Below, one piece after another: positions 32,700-43,238 of a stretch of DNA of 64,000 nt (its first letter is position 1; the number at the start of each line of letters is the position of its first letter). Position numbers and translations under genes: made by a program. The stretch comes from Gambelia wislizenii (taxonomy: Eukaryota; Chordata; Lepidosauria; Squamata; Crotaphytidae): the NCBI GenBank assembly GCA_030847615.1, contig JAUMIR010000001.1, positions 377,872,687-377,936,686 of the forward strand, read 5' to 3'. Under the pieces are notes generated by a model. That model saw only the letters and a program-made list of their open reading frames with translations, ran no database searches and was not told the DNA's origin.

Positions 32700-33120
32700 T
32701 AATAGTAAACCAAAATTCAGTTTTAAAATTATTGTAAAATTTAAAATTTGTGTGATTGAAATGTGTAGCATATTTAAATGTAGAGCCAAGTGACATTTTT
32801 TAAAAAAAGATGTGTTAGGGAGTCATGGGGGAAGCTAGATGCCTGTAAAAAACAATTAAATATTTATAAAGGCAAGTGAATACTGTTTTTGCTGCAGGAA
32901 CAATTCAGATGGGGCTAGCTGGAAAGCACCACGGAGCTGTCAATGTGCTACTCATTGGATTCATGAAATCTTGTTTGCCATGTCTTCATCTAACTATTAA
33001 TAGAAAGCCATTCTGAAGTCCATTTATAATACTTCCATCATACATTGCCCCAAGTCTGACAGAGAAGATGTGAAGTGTGATCCGTCAAGGAAGGCAGTGA
33101 GGTTTCCCTTACGGAGCGGT
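32700..33120. other. Unrecognised spacer between two LINE copies
   Basis: No features recognised. Confidence 0.4.
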
Positions 33121-33177
33121 ACCATCTGTGGTGAAACTCTCTCTCTCTCTCTCTGGCTTTTCTTCGCAAACGAAGAT

Positions 33178-34167
33178 TCAGGAAGGACTCATCCCGCGCC
33201 TTCTGCAAGCGCGCTGATGACTAAAAAGGCCAATCCGAGATAAACAAGTCCGGTTGCAAAAAGTGCAGCAGAAGGTCTCCTTGGGTGATGTTTTTGGGTT
33301 GTGATTCTTTCTGCGTTGTCGTTTCTCTTCAAGACTTGTTCGTCGTGAGTTCTCAAATAAGGCTGCAGCATTGTGGATAGTGCGTCTCCATGCCTCCCGA
33401 TGTGAGGCCAGGGCGGACCACCGTTGGTGATCAATCTGGCCAAGCCTGAGATGTTGTTTCAGGGAGTCCTTGTATCGCTTTTTTGGAGCGCCTCTCCCAC
33501 GCTGCCCCGTGGCGAGTTCACCGTAGAGTAGTATTTTTGGGAGGCGATGGTCCTCCATCCTAGAAACGTGCCCTGCCCAGCGCAGCTGTGTTCTCAATAT
33601 CATGGCCTCAATGCTGGTGATCCCTGCTTGTTCAAGGACAGCAACATTCGTCACATAGTCAGTCCAGTGTATATTTAGGATTGTGCGTAGACAGCGCTGA
33701 TGAAAGCGCTCGAGGAGTCGTAGGTGGTGGCGATAGGTAACCCATGTTTCAGATCCATAAAGGAGGATAGACAGTACGATGGCTCTATACACACTAATTT
33801 TTGTGCTTTGCCTCAGGTGTTTATTGCTCCAGACTCTTTTGTGAAGTCTTCCAAATGCACTATATGCCTTTGCTAATCTGTGATCGATCTCTTTGTCAAT
33901 CTTGGCATCTGAGGAGATGATGCTTCCCAGGTAGGTGAACTGCTGAACGGACTTGAGCACTGATTTGCCGACGGCAATGTGGGGATGGTGGTGTTCGTCC
34001 TGTGGTGCAGGCTGGTAAAGAACTTCTGTTTTCTTCAGGTTGACTTCTAGCCCAAACAGCTCTGCAGCTGTTGCAAAGCAGGACGTTAGGTGCTGCAGAG
34101 CTGCTTCTGTGTGGGCAACAAGGGCAGCATCATCGGCGAAGAGCAGCTCACGGACTAGATAGTTTAG
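33178..34167 (-). pseudogene. Element 'R' reverse transcriptase, C-terminal part
   Basis: The readable protein runs from NYLVRELLFADDAALVAHTE (catalytic FADD motif) through FTYLGSIISSDAKIDKEIDH, LLYGSETWVTYRHHLRLLER and RWAGHVSRMEDHRLP to a terminal CTFCNRTCLSRIGLFSHQRA stretch that looks like a CCHC zinc finger. The frame is open for 338 codons (33178-34194), the first few being junction sequence. FADD in place of YADD is common in non-LTR RTs. Clade assignment (I/Vingi-like or RTE-like) needs a search. Confidence 0.85.
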
Positions 34168-34699
34168 TGCTGGATGCTGGAAAAATCCTTGCAAGGATAC
34201 TCCTGAACAGATTAGTTCCTGCTATTGCAGAAGAACTTCTCCCTGAAAGCCAATGTGGCTTCAGAGCCAATAGGAGTACTACAGACATGGTATTTGCCCT
34301 TAGGCAACTGCAAGAAAAATGTAGGGAGCAGAACAAGGGTCTCTATGTAACATTTGTCGACCTCACTAAAGCCTTTGACACTGTAAGTAGAAAAGGTCTG
34401 TGGCAGATCCTGGAAAAACTAGGATGTCCCCCCAAATTCCTTAAAATGATTATCTTGCTACACGAGGGCCAGCGTGGTCAAGTCAGATATGGCGATGCTC
34501 TTTCAGAGCCCTTTCTAATAACTAATGGAGTGAAGCAAGGTTGTGTTCTTGCACCAACTTTATTTACAATCTTCTTTAGCACAATGCTCCAAAGGGCTAT
34601 GGCAGAGCTTGAAGAAGACGACGGCATCTATATACGCTACCGTACTGATGGTAGCTTGTTTAACTTAAGCCGTCTGAGGGCTCACACTAAGACTAAGAC
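34168..34699 (+). pseudogene. Element 'R' reverse transcriptase, N-terminal palm (inverted piece)
   Basis: It encodes AGKILARILLNRLVPAIAEE, QCGFRANRSTTDMVFALRQL, VDLTKAFDTVSRKGLWQILE and TNGVKQGCVLAPTLFTIFFS, the fingers/palm motifs that precede FADD. The reading ends at AHTKT where the element is broken by the inversion; the remainder is on the other strand to the left. Confidence 0.85.
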
Positions 34700-34713
34700 T
34701 CTGTGGTGAAACT

Positions 34714-35335
34714 AATGAATTATGAATGAGGTATGGTTTTGTTGATGCAGGCTGTGACATCAATTTATGTTAAACAACAGAGGAAATGGTTACAAAGTGT
34801 ATTTTGCTCATGTCACTTATTCAGCAAGCTTTAAGCAATAGATCCCTGATTCATTTGTATTGACAGCAGTCCAGAATAAAATTCTGGTGAGGTGCAGGAC
34901 TTACATTGCAATCCTATACCTCTCTACTCAGAAGTTAATCCCACTGTGTTAAATTGGGCTTATGTCTAGGTGATGGCATGTAGGGTTGCGGCCAGAAAAG
35001 GTAAATCTTTCATAATGGAAAGAAAAATGCTGCAAGACTGTGTAGGTTAGAAGACCATGTTGTATTATATATCCAGAAATTATCTTGAAAGTAATATGCT
35101 TCTAAAGCATGGAGGAAAGATAAATAGAAAATGTTAGGACAGAAGGGGAGTGGGAAATATAATGCCCTGTAAGATTCAATGTAAGTGTGTATGTATGTGT
35201 TGACAGATACAAATTCTATCCAGGCATTACAAAAAATGGTTAAACTTACCATGTGAGTAGAATGGGGCCACTCTACCCCTGAATGTCACATTTTTGCTAT
35301 AATAAATAAAGCAGACAGCCGTCAGTCAACAGTAG
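34714..35335. other. Unrecognised stretch
   Basis: No features recognised. Confidence 0.4.
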
Positions 35336-35337
35336 CA

Positions 35338-35403
35338 AAAGAGGAAGACCACAACACAGGTAGATTGAATCAATCAAGGAAGCTGTGGCCCTGGGTTTTG
35401 ATA
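35338..35403 (+). mobile_element. RTE/BovB-type 3' fragment
   Basis: AGAGGAAGACCACAACACAG then GATTGAATCAATCAAGGAAG: the codons for the C-terminal RGRP...SIKEA stretch of RTE ORFs. Too short for more. Confidence 0.5.
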
Positions 35404-36755
35404 CATTTTGGTCCATATTTTTTTCAGCCGTACCATGCACAATCTATGCATATTTTCCACCTTTTACCTTTTCAAAAATGATATACTAGCCACAGAAACA
35501 TGAAATGCAAGATCCTTCCTCTCCTTTTATAGAAAGAAGCATAACAGTGATCTTGTTGTAAGGATGTTGCTACTTTTTTGTGTGTGAAGATGACAGAGAC
35601 AGGAATTGTAGAAGCACTTTTGAGTCTAGCTATAATGTTTATTTTAGTACGAATTACTCTATGTTACCTGCCCTTACACCCTTACGCCTTACCTTACCTT
35701 ACGCCTCTACAATAATTCATAAGCTGGCAGTAATTCATTAATTGGCATCAATTCATAGATTTGGCACTAAACGACAGTTCAAGTGGGTCCCAGTTGATCA
35801 GGGCTTATGCAGGAAGGTTCATGTAAAGGTCACCCAGAGACCTAATGGACGTTGTCTTGGAAAATTCCCAAAACTCAGACATGCCCAGGACTGGTTATGT
35901 GAAGCCCTCTTAGGCAAGTTGTTAGGGGGGAATGTGCTAATCTACCCTCTTGGCCATGAGTCATACTCCAAAACAAACAAATGATTGGAAAATCCATTAC
36001 TCTGCAAAGCTCTCCCTTCACACCTTTCCTACCCAACAATAGAAGGTTGCCTCAAACCCATCAGTCTTAATGTTCCAACAATTAACAGTAACTAACAAAG
36101 TCGGAGCTTCCATTGTCTAAGTTCAGGGAAACTCACTTCAAACATTGTCTTCAACTCAAAACACCCCTTAAGGGTACAATATTGAGCATAAATATTATCG
36201 CAAAACAAAACCAAAATGTGCACAGCAGCATACACCCCGTTACTCTGTCAATCTGCTGTGTGACTCTCAGCTTCAAACCTGAGTATTCTTTCTCTGCATG
36301 AACCTCTGTTCTTTGGACAGGTAAATAAACCACCATCCCTTGAATCTATTCCTCTGTCCCAGTACTTCCTCCTAATTCTTCGCTAGCCTTCTGTGGTTGT
36401 CTTATGAGCCTGAGTGCATGTGTGAATGATTCCATGATTATTTTCAAATAAAAACCATTTTATTTCATTTTGGCTTGTAGCCTCATCAGTTAGTACTGCT
36501 ATACACAGGTGCAAAGTTCCCACCAGTAAACTGACCTCTTTCAGCCAGATCTTTTAAAATTAAATTAAAATTCCCCAACATCATAATTCAAAGGTCATGA
36601 GTGGGTCCCACAGACCCCCAGTAATTTGGGTAATACCTATTTTACATGCTATATATCTGCTGTTCATACAAATGTAGAAGATACATCCATGTATGGTCAC
36701 CCATCTATGGTCCTGAATATGTCTTTATTACAGTCACTGCGGTGCCTACTTATTG
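35404..36755. other. Unrecognised stretch
   Basis: A poly-A-signal-like AATAAAAACC at 36448 is isolated. The open frame at 35742-35984 has no recognisable domain. Confidence 0.4.
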
Positions 36756-36763
36756 ATCTAAAC

Positions 36764-36898
36764 CAAGGGTGGGGAACCTTTGGCCTTCTAGAATTTTGGA
36801 CTACAATTCCCATAATTCCACACCACTGGCCATGCTAGCTATGACTTGTGGAAGCCGAAGTCCAAAACATCTAGAAGGCTAAAGGTTCCCCACTCCTG
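36764..36898. mobile_element. hAT-like MITE with perfect 8-bp target duplication
   Basis: The ends are CAAGGGTGGGGAACCTTTGG and AAAGGTTCCCCACTCCTG, complementary over most of the arm. Flanks ATCTAAAC are identical at 36756-36763 and 36899-36906. At 135 bp it is a complete foldback-type MITE. A decayed relative is at about 55640-55780. Confidence 0.9.
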
Positions 36899-36906
36899 AT
36901 CTAAAC

Positions 36907-37724
36907 TGAGGATATAAAATGACTGAACTCCTTATATGATTGAAAATGTTTTAAAGTATGCTTCTCAATATTATCAATGTATATAACTAAAATGATATCT
37001 CACTAGATGTGTCCCACAACTTTTTTTCCTGACATAGAAATCCCAGGTGACACAGAAATTCATGAATTTAGGCAAGATTACAAGTGTAATAATTAAGATC
37101 TCTTTCCAGTTTCAAATGGATTACTAATACATTCTTGCCCTCTTCTATAGATGTTCCACAGGTTAAGGTTCACTCACACTAGTAGGCTGTACACAGTTTG
37201 ATGTTTAGGCAGTTACTTGTGCTGTACACCTTAAGGATGTGCTGTCACTGTTGAGATATCACATTTTCCAAATATGCATATGGCAGTATTTTTTTAAAAT
37301 GTAGCAAACGTGATCATGTAGAGCCACTATGTCCTGCATTCTTGATCTGCTTGCATCAATAAACATGCTGCCAACAAATGGCAAAGTGAAAATCCTTCCT
37401 CATTAAAAAAACTGAATAAGTACAATACAAACCCAAATCCAATTGTTAGCCCCAAACCAGAGTAATGAATTAATGGAATTTACATAGGTGTTGACAGTCC
37501 ATTCAACAATTGATTCAGTGGATCTACTCTGGTTGAGACTAGCAATTGGATTAAAGCCATAGGGAATAATGAAGATGTCAAAACTGATGTGAGTTCATTA
37601 AACCAAAAAATGAAAGAAAATAAATAGAGATATTCCAGGGCTCAAGATCCCCCTTTCTTAATTTTATGATAAGTTGCAATGTTGATATACATTTACATAA
37701 AACTATTTGCTTTAGCCTACTTTA
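36907..37724. other. Unrecognised AT-rich stretch
   Basis: No features recognised. Confidence 0.4.
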
Positions 37725-38213
37725 TCTATATATATATAATTCTTTTGGGTATGTTGCCATGTCCAGTGTGCTGATTGGCTGTTTAGGAAACTGACCAACC
37801 AATCACAGCTTGGTTGGGCAGCCGTTCAGCACACTGGGGGCGGGAACATGTGGACTTTTACGCCCAGTGTAAACATGGCCGCTGGCGAGGAGTGAGTAGC
37901 AGGGTGTGTGTGTGTGGCATGGTGTGTGTGCAGGGCTTGGGGAGGGTGGCAAGGGCCGGGGTGGGGGCACAGGTGGTGCGTGGAGGGAGAGAGGCGGTGG
38001 GGTGGGTGAGGAGAGAGCAGTGTGTGTGTGTGCGTGCACGGGGGGTGGGGAGGGTGGCAGGGGGGTGGGGGCCGTGGGGGGGAAGGTGGCGCATGGGGGG
38101 AGGGAGGTGGTGGGGATGGGTGGGGAGGGAACAGTGTGTGTATATGTGCACGGGGGGGGGGCTCGGGGAGGGTGACAGGGGAACGGTGTAGGCTACAGCA
38201 GATATATAGCTAG
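37725..38213 (+). mobile_element. Helitron-like element with GT/GGGGAGG-rich interior
   Basis: It starts TCTATATATATATAATTC directly after an A and ends GATATATAGCTAG directly before a T, matching the Helitron rule of TC...CTAG ends inserted between A and T without target duplication. The interior (37895-38180) is an imperfect G-rich minisatellite with GTGTGTG tracts. I see no clear 3' hairpin and no Rep/helicase coding, so the call is tentative. Confidence 0.45.
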
Positions 38214-39760
38214 TTGTTTAAATTGCATGTAACTGTAAACATGTTTGGTCCATTTTGTCTTTGTTAACAAAATTTAAATATTTTTCACCCAGATAATATA
38301 CTATATCCCAGACTCTCCAGTTCCGGCCTCTCTACCAACTGTATGCATGCATGCTTATTTTCTTCTTCCAGTCTGCTGTAACTCAGGGGCATGAGTTATG
38401 TCCTCTTTGTGAATTACAACCAGGCTGAGTGCAGAAGGGGAAAATTCAGGTGGGGTTTAGCAAGTGTAAACTCCTCTATAAGATCTGTTTCTTGCCTGAA
38501 AATTAAGGTATCCAACACAAGTCCACGAGGGGCCAGTGAATTGCTACAATAAGCATCAAAAACCTTTGTGTGTTCCATGAACCAGTTTCTGAGTCAGTCT
38601 TCCCTTTATTGAACAAAGCAGAGTTGGTTCTGGAAAAGCATGTTCCTGATTCAGTGCCATGTCTACACACATTAATATCACTTCTGTAGAAGGACTCAGT
38701 TTGTGAATATCATGCAACAGTTATCAGGGCTGAGTAGGAAGCTCACTGGTAAAGTAAAATGCAGGCTGCTCTAGTTAGAGAGCGTCTCTTGTCATGCTTA
38801 TGTGTACAATGCCTACATTTCATTGAGCCTCAAAATGCATTGCTATTGAAATAGACAAAATAAGCATAGGAGAGGGTGCTCCTGCCTTGCCAGTTTCAGA
38901 ATAAGCAGCCTTTACAAGCCTTGAAGACAGTACTTGATCCAGCTGGGTGGTGGGAAGAGATGTCCCAGTCCTACCAATTAAATTTCTACTTCCTGAACCT
39001 TCTGGAGAAAAATAAAAACCACGCATGCTATGCAGTGCCACCAGCTGTCTCTACGCTTTCTCTGCAGGGAATTAACATTACCATTTGCTGTTAATTTTGA
39101 CATGCGTAAAAACACACTATTATCAAGTCTTCAGTACTTTAGCTACAAATAAAAGCAAAGAATCTCAGCTGTAATTAACATTTGCTAGAAATGATTTGCT
39201 ATGATCACTAGAACTGGCCTCTCCTATACCTTTCCTGAGCAAGCGGTAGATATGAAGTTCAGGGTGGTAAGTGATGGGGAAAGAATCTGTATTCTGAGAT
39301 GAAGTTGATATTCTTCCTGTTGATGGAAGGGGTTGCGCAGAGGAATGGGCTTGTGAGTGGGTGGATGTACAATTGTGTTCTTGCCTATAAAGCAGTGAAG
39401 GGGAAGAGAGATGATACATGTGTGTCTGTAGTACATGGGAAGCAATGAATGGAAGGCAGGAGGATTTTAAGAAGAGGTTTGGTAAGGAATTGTGAATGAG
39501 TCATGGATCCAGAATGAAAGAAATAGGAGCAATGGTCTTGACAGAAATTGGTGCATCCTGACAGTAACTGGAGAACCTTAAACTTAGCCAGAAATGGCTT
39601 TAAAACAAATCTGGAGAAGCTGGAAATCTTCCAGAGGCTGCTGAAGCAGATATATGGGCTGAATTATAAACAACATTAAAATAGACAATTTAATGCCAGT
39701 ATCACTTCACCTTTTAGCCCCTGTATTTATGGAGTGAGGTGGGGAGGAAAGATTTGGAAA
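38214..39760. other. Unrecognised stretch
   Basis: No repeat ends or exons recognised; open frames are short. Confidence 0.4.
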
Positions 39761-39997
39761 TACAGTGGGCCCTTGGTATCCGCTGAGGTTTGGACCTTGT
39801 GTGGATACCAAAATCCATAGATGCTCAAGTCCCATTATTATACAACAGTGTAGTAAAACATTATATAAAATAGCAAAATCAAGGTTTGCTTCTTGGAATT
39901 TATTTATTTATTTATTTATTTATTTTTGGAATATTTTCAGGCTATCGATAGTGGAATCTGTGAATGCCAAATCTGTAGATACAGAGGGCTGACTGTA
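39761..39997 (+). mobile_element. Tigger/pogo-like MITE
   Basis: TACAGTGGGCCCTTGGTATC at the left, GGGCTGACTGTA at the right. The body has GATACCAAAATCC, CTCAAGTCCCATTAT and a TTTA microsatellite (39899-39927). Confidence 0.72.
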
Positions 39998-40102
39998 AAA
40001 CCTGGCTGGGGGAAGGGGAAAAAATCTACACCTTAAGCCCCAAACTGGACTGGAGCCATGCATGGTTACTCAAAAAGAAAAAAAAGTGATTTAACAAACT
40101 AA

Positions 40103-40667
40103 GGAAAATTATCAGACAGGAACGCAAAAAGTGTTCCTGTCCCACAATCTCCAATCCCGCCCCTGTCCTGGCATAATAACCCTCCCCAATGCACTTACCT
40201 TCTCTCCCCCCCCCCTGGAAAATGCAGCCTAATGGAGCTCCATTCACTTCCTGGACTGAAATCCTGCCTGTTCTTGTGAGAAGACGTGAGCACAGGAAAT
40301 TCAAAAATAAAAACGAACACAAAAAAGTTACACCAAGCACCTAAACACAATTTAAAAGTCCCAAGTAACCTGGTGAGGGTCATAAAAAGAGAAAAACCTT
40401 CTGGTACCTGGATGTCCTGATCTCACCCAGGAGTGTCCGCACCAGACCGGCCATTCTTGCTGCATTCAGAAGAATTAAGTGGCCCGAGTTTTCACACGTG
40501 GGCAATGCCAGCATCAAAATGGAACTGGGGGATCTATTGACAGCTTCAGCCGTCAATAAGAAGAAATGCCAGCATAACGCCAGTGGAATGCCAAAGAACA
40601 ACAGTGTCTGATATTGTCATCCTTTTGCATTCTGCTGGCGCCACATTAGCTGTGTCTGATTATCTCC
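40103..40667. mobile_element. Harbinger-like MITE, TAA target duplication
   Basis: The left end is GGAAAATTATCAGACAGG and the right end CTGTGTCTGATTATCTCC, inverted and similar. TAA occurs immediately outside both ends (40100-40102, 40668-40670). No transposase frame. Other elements with GGA-TATCAGA-like ends lie at 49951 and 56338. Confidence 0.55.
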
Positions 40668-41185
40668 TAAGTATTCAATGTAGGATGTAGTGACAGCCTT
40701 GTTGGACCAGAAGCTGCAGAGAATGAAAAGCTCCCACTTGAATGGCCCCAACAAGGTATTACAGGCAGCAGAGACACGGGGCCTCCCATTTGAGTGGGAG
40801 TTACCAACATTTTTTTTTAAAAATAGGAAGTTCCTTTGCCTTGATGCTACAAGATGTATCTTTGCTCAATGGAATGGGGACATGGAATTATCTTATCAGG
40901 CATAAAACATTTGAGACTAGCTAGAGAACCTCTGAGACATAAGCAAAAAATAGCTAGGACAATTGCCAGTAATAAAAGTTACAAGGAGAAAGTGCCACTT
41001 GAGTTTTTACTCTGACAAATACAGCCACAAGTAAACTCCCACCCTCCGCACACTGTTGTCTGTTTAGAAGAAATCAGCAAAGAGGTTCCCAGGTGCCAAA
41101 GAGAAGAGCACAATCCTCCATTGCTGGGTGACATCATAAGATGAGCAATGCATGAGCCCAGGATGTCATGTGGCCCTGCTGGCTT

Positions 41186-41202
41186 TTTTTTTTTTTTTTT
41201 TG
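41186..41202 (+). repeat. Poly-T run
   Basis: About 18 T in a row. Confidence 0.9.
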
Positions 41203-41284
41203 TAGACTCCCCCAGACTGCCCTGTTTCTGGCAAAAATAAAGGGGTGAGTGTGTGCATGAGTGTGTATGGGTGAGTGAGACTGA

Positions 41285-41430
41285 GAGATACTATGCAACA
41301 ACATCCAAATTTCACAAAACAGCGATATCTTTATTGGGCTTCTGGTATAACTACAACATTTTAAAAATGCAATGTTTTGAAGTTCCACTGGCTTCTCCAT
41401 TAGGCACAGGTGTTAAAAATCATACAAGCA
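41285..41430 (-). repeat. Repeat 'X', reverse copy
   Basis: CTTTATTGGGCTTCTGGTAT and GTTCCACTGGCTTCTCCATT are the reverse complement of the block at 11300-11480. A related extension may continue to about 41560. Confidence 0.5.
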
Positions 41431-41864
41431 AAGAAAAAAAATGAGGATATCAATTCAGGCAGAGGCCACACACCCATTTTGGGTCATCTGTTGCTAAGGG
41501 AGTTGAGATTTGATTACCTGGATTTTACTGCTCTAAAAAAGGCGGTAGCCTCTGCCTGCATGAATATCCCTCTAGAGTCTAGACCATCCTAACTGATAAC
41601 AGAAAAACATCTTACAACAAAATGTAAGCCTGTGACTCCAACATCTCCCCCTTTATGTTTGGCTATATAGCTGCCCTTTAATCGGTGCTAAGATATGAAA
41701 GAAACTGATGATGAGGTAAGACATGCAGTTCCTTACACATAATATAAAGTAATGATCAGCTATGTGCCCATATAATGAAAAGTCTTAAGAGGAGTATGTG
41801 TGTATGCATATTTACTATTTTGTACATTTTAATAAAACAGCCTAAAATATTAAAGATCCTGTAA

Positions 41865-42030
41865 GTTTGATCCTACAGGGCTCCAAGGTTGACTCAGCCT
41901 TCCATCCTTCCATAGGTTGGTAAAACAAGTACCCAGCTTGTTGGAGGCAATTAGCTAAGTCATTGTAAACTGCTTAGGGAGTGCTTTGGCAATGATAAGC
42001 AGTTTAGAAATAGAAGTGCTATTGCTCATT
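41865..42030 (+). mobile_element. tRNA-derived SINE (family C), head truncated
   Basis: GTTTGATCCTACAGGGCTCC, AAGGTTGACTCAGCCTTCCA, AGTACCCAGCTTGTTGG and the tail AGAAGTGCTATTGCT. Its order matches 47437-47642 in reverse. Confidence 0.65.
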
Positions 42031-42329
42031 CTCCCATATAAAATTCCTGAGATCCTGAGAGTCTTTAGTGGTGAGGTAGAGTATTGATGACCAATCTGTC
42101 TGTTTGCACTATACTGTTGATCATGAGTCGAGATCCCAGGTAACTGGACAGTGATGAGCGGGACCTCCAAATAGATAATACTGGTAAGTTAGATGGCAAA
42201 TGGTAAAGAGACTTCTGCACCTTAGTCTAAAAAGATAGTGGTTGGGAACCATGCCTTTTTAAAGCATCATCATCAATTTGCTTCTGATGCCCTATTTTGT
42301 GGTTGTGCAACTGCACCTTATTTATTCAT

Positions 42330-42900
42330 CATTTATTTGTTTAATTTATTTCCCATTTTTTCCCCAGTCATAGCTTCTAGTATAACTTAAAACAAAACAG
42401 AGCTAAAACAATGCAATTAAAAAACCACAACTAAATAAGCAATCCAATTTAAATCAGTGACTCAAAACAGTGATTTAAAGCATTTAAAAGCTAATAGTGA
42501 AGATAAAAGTACACACACCCACGCTAAAATACCATTCTGTAATGGCAGGTTAACAATCAAATACCTTCTTTTTGCTTGAACCAGAAGGCAGAGGAGGATA
42601 CCTTAGTATCCCATGGGAGGGAATGCCATAGTCTGAGAGCAGCCACTGAAAAGGCCTGTGAAGGTGGCAGTGCTGAGAGGATGTCCTCCCTTGAGGATCT
42701 TAAGATCCAATATGGCTTATATAGGGTTAGCTTCTCCCTGAGGGACAGGGTAAGCAAATTGTCCTCTGTCATAATGATGATGATGAGGAGGAAAGGTCCC
42801 CACTGAAGGCATATTGTACAAGAACCCTCCAACTCCTGAAGCTGACACTGAAGATGCTGGAAGTCTCCAGTGATTCTCACTTGAAGAAAACTTAACAGCA
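42330..42900 (-). mobile_element. L2-type LINE 3' fragment
   Basis: In reverse the coding piece reads LLLCPSAF-like and LWHSLPWDTK-like blocks (about 42590-42650), corresponding to the C-terminal RLWNDLP region of L2. The 3' UTR is AT-rich (42340-42480). Confidence 0.5.
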
Positions 42901-43153
42901 GTGGAAATTTTCACTGCTTGGGGTATTGGGGAGCAAACAACGGGAGAGTCAGTAGTTTTAGAAATTGATTGTTTGCAGGTAAGACAGCAACCAACTTGCT
43001 TCTTCTTGTAAAACAGTTCTGATGCTCTGTTAAAACTGATGAACTACCAACATGAAAGTGCCCTGATATAAACCTGTGAGCATGCAACTAATGGTAGAAT
43101 ACTGTGGGCAGTTACCCCACTGAAAAAGGATATTATAGAACTGGGAAAAGTGC

Positions 43154-43177
43154 AAAAAAAAAAAAAAAAAAAAAAAA
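43154..43177 (+). repeat. Poly-A run
   Basis: About 24 A. Confidence 0.9.
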
Positions 43178-43238
43178 GGAATGGAGCAATTCCCCTGTGA
43201 GGAAGTGCAACAATATTTAGTACTGTTTAGTTCAAAAA

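Larger units (their letters stand above)
33139..34699. mobile_element. Non-LTR retrotransposon 'R' with 5' inversion (twin priming)
   Basis: The 3' half lies on the minus strand (33139-34167), the adjoining upstream half on the plus strand (34168-34699). In the uninverted copy at 43390-44694 these two sequences are continuous at exactly the junction. Perfect 14-base flanks TCTGTGGTGAAACT (33125-33138 and 34700-34713) mark a single insertion event. The element's 3' end is a (CT/AG)n run. Confidence 0.93.

Noticed and set aside
33139..34699. Two independent element insertions in opposite orientation
   Set aside because: One perfect 14-base duplication flanks both halves and the break point is shared, so a single inverted insertion explains it better.
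37814..38191. Open frames in the G-rich block, some rich in Gly/Arg or His/Pro
   Set aside because: Simple-sequence translation products of the G/GT minisatellite.
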